From contig CAMDWF010000034.1 in NCBI GenBank assembly GCA_945878795.1, forward strand, positions 1 to 12,595: a stretch of 12,595 nt of DNA, in the 5' to 3' direction. Source of the stretch: Synechococcus sp. UW140. Its GTDB lineage: Bacteria; Cyanobacteriota; Cyanobacteriia; PCC-6307; Cyanobiaceae. The translations under genes were made by a program, and so were the position numbers. Positions 5,740-12,595 of this stretch are shown in pieces. How positions within the stretch are numbered: position 1 is the stretch's first letter; each line of letters opens with the position of its first letter. The notes below the pieces were generated by a model. The model was given only the letters and a program-made list of their open reading frames with translations. It was not told the origin of the DNA and searched no databases.

Positions 5740-6887
5740 CAGGAACCTCCGTTGCGGGAACCGTTGGGATAGACGACATCCTCACGACGGCAAACGCCGC
5801 CGTGGGTGAGCAGGCAGCCCGCCAAAATCGCGTCCTCGGGATCGAGCCGTAGCCCCTCATCGACCAGCAGGTGCTCGATCAGGGCTGCGACGTTGCGGGC
5901 ATAGAGGGCGCTGGCGTGGTTGGGGACGCTGGAGGGCAGGGCATCGGCGCCAATCAGCTGCACGCCGCGGCGCTCGACCGTCTGGCCGGCGACGGTGCCG
6001 AAACAGTTGCCGCCCTGGGCCACCGCCAGATCGACGACCACGGCTCCAGGCCGCATGCCATCGAGCATTTCCTCGCTGATGAGTCGCGGCGCCGGGCGGC
6101 CCGGCACCAGGGCGGTGCAGATCACCATGTCGGCGAGGGCAAGCTGGTCGGCCAGCTGCTGGCGTTGGGCCGCCAGGAAGGCCTCACTGGCGGCCTTGGC
6201 ATAGCCGCCCTCCTCGGCGGGCTTGTCCTCCAGTTCGGGCGGATCGATGAAGCGGCCCCCCAGGGATTCCACCTGCTCTTTGGCGGCGGCACGCACATCA
6301 GAGACGTAGACCACACCGCCGAGGCGCTTGGCGGTGGCGATGGCCTGCAGGCCGGCCACACCGGCCCCCAGCACCAGCACCCGCGAGGGCTGGATGGTGC
6401 CGGCGGCCGTCATCAGCATCGGCACATAGCGATCGAGGGCGGCGGCGGCCAGCAGCACCGCCTTATAGCCGGCGATGTTGGCCTGAGACGAGAGCACATC
6501 CATGCTCTGGGCGCGGCTGATGCGCGGCAACAGCTCGAGGGCGATGGCCGAGGCCTCGCGGCCGTTGAGGGTCTCGGCCAGATCGGTGGCGCCATAAGGC
6601 GAAAGCAGCCCCACCAGCAGAGCGCCCGGCCGCAGGCGCTGCAGGCTTTCTGCCGGTGGCGCCTGCACGCACAGCACCCCGTCGGCCTCCTCCCAGGGCA
6701 GGCCCTCCTCCGGGCCCAGTTCGGCGCCGACGGCCAAAAAATCATCATCCCGGAACCCAGCTGCCGCACCGGCCCCCTGCTGCACCTGCACGCTCACGCC
6801 CTTGGCCTGCAGGCGTCGCACGGTTTCGGGCGTGGCGGCCACCCGCTTTTCACCGGGGGAGTGCTCCCGCGGCACCAGAAATCTCAC
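5739..6887 (-). CDS. pntAA: NAD(P) transhydrogenase alpha subunit, soluble NAD-binding part
   Basis: This is a soluble domain I protein of the alanine dehydrogenase/PNT family. Motifs, numbered from the proposed start: RFLVPREHSPGEKRVAATPE at 2-21; PRISRAQSMDVLSSQANIAG at about 121-140 (the loop that swings to the NADP site); and the Rossmann motif LGAGVAGLQA at about 173-182. It binds NAD(H) and donates hydride to domain III of PntB. No membrane segment is present. A longer frame opens at GTG 6905, but GTG 6887 is preferred: AGGTGGA lies six bases upstream and homologues begin close to RFLVPRE. It is the first gene of the operon pntAA-pntAB-pntB. Confidence 0.93.
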   Translation of the reverse strand: MRFLVPREHSPGEKRVAATPETVRRLQAKGVSVQVQQGAGAAAGFRDDDFLAVGAELGPEEGLPWEEADGVLCVQAPPAESLQRLRPGALLVGLLSPYGATDLAETLNGREASAIALELLPRISRAQSMDVLSSQANIAGYKAVLLAAAALDRYVPMLMTAAGTIQPSRVLVLGAGVAGLQAIATAKRLGGVVYVSDVRAAAKEQVESLGGRFIDPPELEDKPAEEGGYAKAASEAFLAAQRQQLADQLALADMVICTALVPGRPAPRLISEEMLDGMRPGAVVVDLAVAQGGNCFGTVAGQTVERRGVQLIGADALPSSVPNHASALYARNVAALIEHLLVDEGLRLDPEDAILAGCLLTHGGVCRREDVVYPNGSRNGGS

Positions 6888-7211
6888 CAAGGATCCACCT
6901 GACACAGGCCCAATCCATTAGTAGGCAAGACCGGGACTCCCACAAGCAAAACCGCCACCTATGTGCGGAGTCGCGCACCGGGGGGCTGATTGGTCCGTGC
7001 AGATCGGGTCGTCAGGGTGGCCCATGGGTGGTCCCTGGCAGGGGCCTGCGGGTCCTTGATGTTCATGCCCATGGCTTTGAGCGGCTTGGACCATGGGGCT
7101 TCCTAGGTTCAATTAACAGATAACAGCATGGCCATGGCTGCAGCGATACCTATACCTGCCCAGCTTCTGCAGCGACAGTGCCTGCACCTGGAACACACCC
7201 TGATTCTGCCT

Positions 7212-7904
7212 GTGAGCAAGGCCCTGGCCGCCGTCGCCCTGCTGGCCGGGGCTTGGGTGGGCCCCGCTGCCGCTGCCCCGCTGGCCTGCAAGGGGCCCGC
7301 CCATATCTACACAGGCGATGCTGCCACCATCGCCAGCCATGCGAAGGCAACGGGCAAGAAAGTGCTTACATTCGTGGGCTATTCGGGAGCTGGTTATCAA
7401 GATCCCGATGCCCTGGTTCGGGAAGCCAGCCGCATCCTTGATCGCCACGATCCGGCCCGCACCCTGATCAATAGCGGCGGCACCGCCGAAGGCATTGGCC
7501 AGATCTACGAATTGGCCAAGGGGAAGGGGTTCGAGACCCTGGGCATCATGTCGAGTCTGGCCCGCCAAGAACAGGTTCCCCTCTCTGCCTGGGTGGACAC
7601 GGTGTTTTTCGTGCCGGATAGTACCTGGGGAGGCGAGCTGCCGCAGGGCAAGGGATTGTCGCCCACATCCAGCGCCATCGTGCGCAGCAGCGAGGCATTG
7701 GTAGGCATCGGTGGTGGCGAAGTCGCCCGCGACGAACTACTCGCCGCCCATCGAGCCGGCAAGCCGGTGACATTCATTCCTGCCGACATGAACCATCAGC
7801 TGGCCCGCGAGAAGGCCCGCAGCAAGGAGCAGCCGGAGCCAACAGAGTTTGGCGGGGCGGCAGCGGCGGTGCTGGCGGCGGCACAGTCAGCCGAGTCGAT
7901 TTAA
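7212..7904 (+). CDS. Predicted secreted protein with LOG/SLOG-like Rossmann fold
   Basis: From GTG 7212 the product is 230 residues. It begins with a textbook signal peptide (MSKALAAVALLAGAWVGPAAAA, cleaved near residue 22). The mature part has alternating beta/alpha segments: KVLTFVGYSGAGY; LINSGGTAEGIGQIYELAKGKGFETLGI (SGGT at about 88-91); and EALVGIGGGEVARDEL followed by GKPVTFIPA (165-176 onward). The layout of a GGxxG-type loop, a second strand, a GIGGGxxxxDEL loop and a strand resembles the nucleotide-binding LOG/SLOG family, but this is similarity of pattern only. The frame extends up to ATG 7128, but that would place 28 extra residues before the signal peptide, and neither start has a strong ribosome binding site. 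It is divergent from the pnt operon. Substrate and role are unknown. Confidence 0.7.
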   Translation: MSKALAAVALLAGAWVGPAAAAPLACKGPAHIYTGDAATIASHAKATGKKVLTFVGYSGAGYQDPDALVREASRILDRHDPARTLINSGGTAEGIGQIYELAKGKGFETLGIMSSLARQEQVPLSAWVDTVFFVPDSTWGGELPQGKGLSPTSSAIVRSSEALVGIGGGEVARDELLAAHRAGKPVTFIPADMNHQLAREKARSKEQPEPTEFGGAAAAVLAAAQSAESI

Positions 7905-8002
7905 CCCATCTGTAACCCTTAGCCGCCCATTAGCGGCCTGCAGAGATATCCCAAGAACACGACAACAGTTCTCTTACGCTATCTGGCGCTACAAGCTTCA
8001 CC

Positions 8003-9104
8003 ATGGCCACGATCCGGTTGCTTTCCGTAGGGTCTCGCGGTGATCTCCAACCTGACTTGGCGATTTTACTGGAGTTGCAGCGGCGTGGGCATGCGATTCA
8101 GTTAATCGGCAGCATCAACTTCGAGGCGATTGCCACGGCGCACGCCATTCCATTTGTGCCGCTGCCTGGCGATTACAGGCAACTGCTGGCATCGAAGCAG
8201 GGGCTGGAGCTGATGCGGGGCAAGCCCGTGAAGCTGGTCTCAAAGCAGCTGCTGCAGGCGATGCTGACAACGGCCGCTGCGGCGATGGCCGGCACCGATC
8301 TGCTGTTGGTCACGCCGCTGGCCCTGTGGGGATATCACCTGGCCGAAGCCGAGGGGTGTCCGCAGATGGTGCTGAGTCCGATCCCGATCATCGCCACCGG
8401 AGACTTTGCCTTGCTGCAATTCCCTGGCCCAGCCGACCCGCCGCCGCCCCGCAGGCTTGGTCAGCGACTGAAACGGCAGCTGAACCGGCTGAGCTATCAC
8501 AGCGTCAGCCTCTTGAAGTGGCGCCAGGACAGCGGCATCATCCAGGCTTCTGGACTTCGGCGACAGGCCCTTCTATGCCGGCTTCGGCAGCATGATTGCC
8601 CGCGATCCCGCCGCCCTGGGATTGCTACTGGTGGAGGCGGCCCGCTTGGCGGGCCAGAGGCTGATTCTGTCACCGGGCTGGGGGCGCATCGTCCCCCGCA
8701 CGGCGCTACCAGCCTCGGTGTATGTGCTGGAGGAATGCCCCCACAGTTGGTTATTCCAGCAGCTGAAGGGAGCGATTCACCACGGCGGCGCCGGCACCAC
8801 CGCCACCACCCTGCGCCATGGCCTGCCCTCGACGGTTGTGGCCTTCTTCGCTGATCAGCCCGCCTGGGGCCGAACCCTGGAGCGGCTTGGGGTCAGCCCG
8901 GCGACCCATCGGCTGCCATCGCTCAGCGCCGAGAGCCTGGCGCTCAGCATGGGGGCCATTGCCAACAATCCCAGCTTTCGCATCCGGGCCCGGGAGCTGC
9001 AGCAGATGCTTGGCGGCGAAGATGGTGTCGCCAATGTGGTAGCCGCGATTGAGGCGAGATTGATCAAAGACGGCATCATGACGCCGGACTGTTCAGCGCG
9101 ATAA
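8003..9104 (+). pseudogene. GT1-type (UGT-like) glycosyltransferase, internal deletion and frameshift
   Basis: The first frame (ATG 8003 to about 8546) carries the glycosyltransferase-28 type N domain: IRLLSVGSRGDLQPDLAILLELQRRGH, then LLLVTPLALWGYHLAEAEG. Around 8540-8550 the frame changes by one. The second frame continues LLDFGDRPFYAGFGSM, SVYVLEECPHSWLFQQ, the donor-binding HHGGAGTTATTLRHGLPSTVV, and FFADQPAWG to a TAA at 9104. Together only about 366 codons remain, whereas relatives have about 400-430. The interdomain linker (about 50 residues between SLLKWRQ and LLDFGD) is therefore missing as well. Relatives move sugars onto sterols, lipids or macrolides. A protein made from either frame would lack one half of the active-site cleft, so it is most likely inactive. 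Confidence 0.85.
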
Positions 9105-9122
9105 CGGCCAGGAATCGCCGTT
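9103..9122 (+). terminator. Weak terminator-like hairpin after the glycosyltransferase
   Basis: AACGGC (9103-9108) pairs with GCCGTT (9117-9122) around an 8-base loop. It begins inside the glycosyltransferase stop codon and is followed by only one more T. The short T run makes it a poor intrinsic terminator; position is the main argument. Confidence 0.3.
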
Positions 9123-9257
9123 TGGTGCCAGATGGATCGGTGCTAGGTAACGCTAACCCGCCCCTACCCTGGTCATGTCTGTGACGCTAACAATGGATCT
9201 TGTCCCTGCGATGCCAACTCAGCTTGGCTATATGAGGTAGACATGGGTATTTTCAAA

Positions 9258-9293
9258 ATATGCTAGATATGCTAGATATGCTAGATATGCTAG
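9258..9293. repeat. Four perfect tandem copies of a 9-bp unit
   Basis: ATATGCTAG is repeated four times without change, in an AT-rich stretch between the glycosyltransferase pseudogene and the 3' end of the DUF4276 gene. Each unit holds CTAG, a tetranucleotide rare in many bacterial genomes. The 9-bp period could in principle encode a Met-Leu-Asp repeat on the plus strand, but no gene structure supports translation. It may be a slippage-prone repeat or a protein-binding array. Confidence 0.95.
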
Positions 9294-9336
9294 ACTGCGA
9301 TATGAGATTCAAGACCGATTGCTTTGCGTGGCCTTG

Positions 9337-9984
9337 TCAGCCGGCGCCTCCCCAGGCTTGTAGTTTGCCCACCCACTCGTTGAAAGCCGGGCACTTGGCT
9401 CGGATGGCGTCCATGCCAATGGATTCAGCGATTAATGGACCATGCTCCGTCTTGGAATAGGTCCCCTCGAAGATGCGCTCAATGAGCTTTGAAGGCGCCG
9501 TCTCCCGGCTGTCGTTGATATCTTCCGGGCTAGAAAATTCTTGGGTCACAGCTTCCAATTTCCGCTTTGTGTCGTCATTCCAGCCATCCTCCACCCACTC
9601 AAATGCCTGGGGGTCGGTGAAGAGTAGCCCCTCGAACTCATACATCTGCACATAGGGCAATACGAAACGCGAGTCGTATCTCCTGGTGGAACGTGCAACA
9701 CCTGTAAGGATATCTGCCTCCAGTTCGGCACGGCTGCGCTCTGCTCGGTCTCGAAAGCCATAGAAATCCACCAAGGTTGTGACCCTGTCGGCTTCGCTGT
9801 AGTGGAGCGAAATCTTTTTTGCCAGTCGGTCTACTGTGACAACCCCGCCAGGATGGCGTCTCAACTTGGCGCTCAAAATAGTGCCATAAGCGCTGACGCC
9901 ACTGGGCCGCAGTTAGGGTTCCAGGCAGAGGTTGACGAAGTCAACCTCAGTAGATCCTTCACATATGATGCATACCCTGATCAT
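9337..9984 (-). pseudogene. DUF4276 (TOPRIM-like) protein, in-frame TAA at codon 24
   Basis: The ATG at 9984 overlaps the upstream ATPase stop by four bases (ATGA) and opens MIRVCIICEGSTEVDFVNLC. A TAA follows at 9913-9915, then the same frame continues LRPSGVSAYGTILSAKLRRHPG to the end. Counted through the stop it is 215 codons, normal for the family. Visible motifs are EGSTE (9-13, the TOPRIM glutamate), TLVDFYGF (about 70-77) and YVQMYEFEGLLFTDP (about 111-125), the DUF4276 signature. Family members sit beside ABC-type ATPases and are thought to be nuclease-like effectors of phage defence. The stop removes the TOPRIM glutamate from any product restarted downstream (only a TTG at 9876 is available), so the gene is probably inactive unless the stop is read through or is a sequencing error. 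Confidence 0.8.
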
Positions 9985-11168
9985 TTGGGCTGTTCTCCAC
10001 CTGCTGCACTGTCCCTGTTGACCGGCTGGTTATCACCCAGCCATGAAACTCCACCCGTGGCTTGCTGGAGCCAAATGTCAGAGAGCTGATAGTCCTCGTC
10101 CAGCCACCGCTGATAGTGAGCGCGCGGCAAGTTGCGCAATACTGTCTCACCGTCATTGGCGCTGGCCACAATGATATTTTCCAGCTCGAAACAGTCCACC
10201 AGGTAGGGCGACTGGGTAGCGATGAATATCTGTCGCTTCATCGACAAGCGCTTGAACATCTCAGCCACCAAGGTGATGGCATGCGGGTGCAGGCCCAGTT
10301 CAGGCTCGTCGAAGAACATCACATCCGGTAACCGGTCGGGCGGCAGGTTCAGCAGCGTCAGCAAGCAAAACAGGCGTAGTGATCCATCCGACGTAAGGTG
10401 CGACCCGAAAATCTTGTCGCTTTGCTGGCTCACCCAGCGCAACAGCACCTTGCCGGCCTCCTCTTCCAGAACGAAGTCCTTGAACGCCGGCAGCACCCGG
10501 CAAATCTGCCTAACGATCAGATCAAAGCGCTTGCAGTCAGTATTGCGAAGGTCCAGCAGCAGAGCCGCGAGGTTGCCGCCATCAGAGCGCAGGCGAAACG
10601 ACTCGGTGACATCCCAGCGATTGTGGATGGCCGCATTCACTGAGGTGTCATGAAACTGATAGGTGGAGCACTGGCGCAGTAGGGCAACAATAGTTTTGGC
10701 GGTCTTATTCTTTTGCTCCAGAAGGCTGGACTCCTTTCCAACCGCATCAATTTGGGTCCAACCTGCCTTTGTACAGATATCGTTGTTAGAGTATCGATAG
10801 GCCTCGTTCATCACCATGACCGTATCGCCGGCTGACAGGTGGATCAGGTCAAACCGATAGTCGTTCTGGCCCTTTTCGGTATCCAGGCAAAGCTCGGAAT
10901 GGATGCGCGGCGTCTGTCGTGCACCCATGAAGAATTGATCGTCTCCACCACCGTGGCGAAGCACAAACTCCTGTAGGTTCTTGGACTTGAGCATCCAGCT
11001 CAACATCTCGAAGAAGCGGATCAAGGTTGACTTTCCCGAGCCATTCGCACCAATGAGCACCGTCAGTTGCGGCAGCTCCAGGTTCTCAATACTCTTCAGG
11101 CTGCGAAAGCCTTCAATGCTGACCGAGCGAATTCGGTTGGTTCTATCCGATGGGGTCTTGGTAGTCAT
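9981..11168 (-). CDS. AAA/ABC-type ATPase of a two-gene defence-like module
   Basis: The 395-residue protein has an SMC/ABC-like head typical of AAA_15/AAA_21 and OLD-like ATPases. It shows an N-terminal IRSVSIEGFRSLKSIENLEL strand pair, Walker A GANGSGKS (40-47), a signature-like LTSDGSLR (258-265), Walker B VMFFDEPELGLHP (283-295; D287, E288) and an ATQSPYLVD switch (317-325). There is no fused TOPRIM domain; that function is in the next gene, DUF4276, whose start overlaps this stop by ATGA. A GGAGG ribosome binding site lies eight bases before the ATG. Two-gene ATPase + TOPRIM pairs such as PARIS (AriA/AriB) act in abortive infection, and a similar role is inferred here. The region looks less GC-rich than its neighbours, which fits acquisition by transfer. 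Confidence 0.88.
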   Translation of the reverse strand: MTTKTPSDRTNRIRSVSIEGFRSLKSIENLELPQLTVLIGANGSGKSTLIRFFEMLSWMLKSKNLQEFVLRHGGGDDQFFMGARQTPRIHSELCLDTEKGQNDYRFDLIHLSAGDTVMVMNEAYRYSNNDICTKAGWTQIDAVGKESSLLEQKNKTAKTIVALLRQCSTYQFHDTSVNAAIHNRWDVTESFRLRSDGGNLAALLLDLRNTDCKRFDLIVRQICRVLPAFKDFVLEEEAGKVLLRWVSQQSDKIFGSHLTSDGSLRLFCLLTLLNLPPDRLPDVMFFDEPELGLHPHAITLVAEMFKRLSMKRQIFIATQSPYLVDCFELENIIVASANDGETVLRNLPRAHYQRWLDEDYQLSDIWLQQATGGVSWLGDNQPVNRDSAAGGEQPK

Positions 11169-11325
11169 TCAAACGACCTCCGTCGAGAACGTGTGATCCA
11201 GAAAAATCAACTCAATTTAACGCAGCTTGAGTACACGCATGTGGCCCCGACCAGCTCGGCGGCCTTCGTGAGCAGGGGTAGGATGTTGTAATCGCCGTTC
11301 AAGCGCAAGCCCTGGAGCCCTCCGC

Positions 11326-12595
11326 ATGAGCCACGATGCCCTGCCGCCAATCGCCGGCCGTGAAGCGGAGATCCTCGCCCTGGTGCAGCAACAGCAGCCG
11401 GCCGTTGCAAGGCAGACGCCTCTGGCTCTGGAGTCGATCCGCTCGGTCTTTGCCTGCGCCCTGCACATGCATCAACCGACGATCCCCGCCGGGGCCCGGG
11501 GGGAGCTGATCGGCCATCTGCAGTACATGTTCGAGCATCCCGGCGAAGGCGATAACCACAACGCCGAGGCCTTTGCCCACTGCTACAAGCGCATGGCGGA
11601 GATCTTGCCCCAGCTGATCGCAGAGGGCTGCGACCCGCGCATCATGCTGGATTATTCCGGCAATTTGCTCTGGGGCTTGGAGCAGATGGGCCGGACGGAC
11701 ATTCTTGAGGCGCTGCAGCGGCTCGCTTGTGATGCCAGCCTCCAGCCCCATGTGGAGTGGCTGGGCACCTTCTGGAGCCATGCCGTGGCCCCCTCCACCC
11801 CGATTCCCGACCTGAAGCTGCAGATCTTGGCCTGGCAGCACCATTTCGCCGCCCTGTTTGGCAGCGAGGCCCTGCAGCGGGTGAAGGGGTTTTCACCACC
11901 GGAGATGCACCTGCCCAACCACCCCGACACCCTCTACGAATTGGTGCGGGCCCTCAAGGTGTGCGGCTACCGCTGGCTGCTGGTGCAGGAACACAGCGTT
12001 GAAAACCTCGATGGCACCAGCCTGACGTCGAACCAAAAGGTGATCCCCAATCGGCTGTTGGCGCGTAACTCCAGGGGGGAAACGGCATCGATCGTGGCGT
12101 TGATCAAAACCCAGGGCTCCGATACCAAGCTGGTGGGCCAGATGCAGCCCTATTACGAAGCCCTGGGGCTGGATCGGCAGGAGCTGGGGGGAATCACAGT
12201 GCCGGCGCTCGTCACCCAGATCGCCGACGGCGAAAACGGCGGCGTAATGATGAATGAATTCCCGCCAGCCTTTGTGCAGGCCCATCACAAGATCGCCCGG
12301 TCGGAGGGCGGCCAAGCGCAAACGGTGGCGATCAACGGCAGCGAATATCTGGACATGCTGGAGGCCGCCGGGGTGCAACAGGACGATCTGCCGGTGATTC
12401 AGGCGGTACACCAACACCGGCTGTGGCAGCACCTGGGTGCCCCCCCCACCCCTGAAAACATGGACGTCGCGATCGCCGAATTGCAGCGGCAAGATCCGCC
12501 CCTGTCGATGGCCGGCGCCTCCTGGACCAACAACCTGAGCTGGGTGGAGGGCTACGCCAACGTGCTGGAGCCGATCATCAGCCTCAGCGCCCAAT
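11326..12595 (+). CDS. Glycoside hydrolase family 57 protein (3' end outside window)
   Basis: The frame is open from ATG 11326 to the window edge (423 codons, no stop), with GGAG eight bases before the start. GH57 motifs are visible: HMHQP (47-51, motif 1), WLGTFWSHAVAPSTP (145-159), KGFSPPEMHLPN (187-198, where E193 is the candidate catalytic nucleophile), ADGENGG (300-306, with D301 the candidate acid) and WTNNLSWVEGY (400-410). GH57 enzymes are retaining alpha-glucan hydrolases, branching enzymes or amylopullulanases; which activity this one has cannot be told from the motifs. A role in glycogen or storage-glucan metabolism is likely. It is divergent from the ATPase gene, with 157 bases between them. 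Confidence 0.9.
   Translation, partial: MSHDALPPIAGREAEILALVQQQQPAVARQTPLALESIRSVFACALHMHQPTIPAGARGELIGHLQYMFEHPGEGDNHNAEAFAHCYKRMAEILPQLIAEGCDPRIMLDYSGNLLWGLEQMGRTDILEALQRLACDASLQPHVEWLGTFWSHAVAPSTPIPDLKLQILAWQHHFAALFGSEALQRVKGFSPPEMHLPNHPDTLYELVRALKVCGYRWLLVQEHSVENLDGTSLTSNQKVIPNRLLARNSRGETASIVALIKTQGSDTKLVGQMQPYYEALGLDRQELGGITVPALVTQIADGENGGVMMNEFPPAFVQAHHKIARSEGGQAQTVAINGSEYLDMLEAAGVQQDDLPVIQAVHQHRLWQHLGAPPTPENMDVAIAELQRQDPPLSMAGASWTNNLSWVEGYANVLEPIISLSAQ

Noticed and set aside
3977..6902. Long plus-strand open frames opposite pntB, pntAB and pntAA (up to 343 codons)
   Set aside because: They are antisense to confidently identified genes, with Gly/His/Gln-rich composition expected from GC-rich third-position bias, and show no family motifs.
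6907..6950. Promoter for the pnt operon (TACTAAT-like -10 on the minus strand)
   Set aside because: A -10-like element is visible but no -35 with 16-18 base spacing; cyanobacterial promoters are too variable to call this.
7922..7937. GCCGC/GCGGC hairpin after the secreted-protein gene as a terminator
   Set aside because: The stem is only five base pairs and there is no T run after it.
9258..9293. CRISPR array
   Set aside because: The 9-bp units are directly adjacent with no spacers.
11207..11310. Minus-strand relic reading NGDYNILPLLTKAAELVGATCVYSS, possibly the end of a NYN/PIN-type protein
   Set aside because: The stretch looks protein-like but is too short to assign, has no start, and overlaps the region just before the GH57 start. 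It is recorded as a possibility only.

Overview
This window looks like chromosome from a GC-rich unicellular cyanobacterium of the Synechococcus/Cyanobium type. This is inferred from the split proton-translocating transhydrogenase operon (separate soluble alpha, short membrane alpha and beta subunits), a GH57 enzyme of a kind I associate with cyanobacteria, and overall codon use. No rRNA, tRNA or CRISPR array was seen.

Layout. Bases 1-105 hold a rho-independent terminator for a gene left of the window. Bases 150-952 are a decayed IS3-family element (minus strand) with two in-frame amber codons and the C-terminal half of its DDE domain missing. Bases 953-1430 have no convincing gene but contain two back-to-back strong imperfect palindromes. 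Bases 1431-2250 are a gene graveyard on the minus strand: a DUF433-like fragment, a 60-bp copy of the pntB 3' region, a broken GNAT toxin and its N-terminally truncated DUF1778 antitoxin (TacAT-like). Bases 2261-3924 carry an apparently intact hipBA toxin-antitoxin pair, with two repeated operator-like sites upstream of hipB. Bases 4022-6887 are the pntAA-pntAB-pntB operon, also on the minus strand.

On the plus strand follow a predicted secreted protein with a LOG/SLOG-like Rossmann fold (7212-7904) and a GT1-type glycosyltransferase broken by an internal deletion and frameshift (8003-9104). A four-unit 9-bp tandem repeat lies at 9258-9293. On the minus strand, 9337-11168 is a two-gene ATPase + DUF4276 (TOPRIM-like) module that resembles two-component anti-phage systems. 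Its effector gene has an in-frame TAA at codon 24. The window ends inside a plus-strand GH57 glycoside hydrolase gene starting at 11326.

How it fits together. Core metabolism (transhydrogenase, GH57) is interleaved with an accessory block. The most striking structural point is that the hipBA/TacAT islet is bracketed by direct copies of the same 60-bp piece of pntB (1663-1722 and 4076-4135, 50 of 60 identical by eye). This suggests the islet arrived at, or was duplicated with, the pntB 3' end. At least five genes here are broken (IS3 transposase, DUF433, TacA/TacT, glycosyltransferase, DUF4276), so this is an actively eroding accessory region between housekeeping genes.
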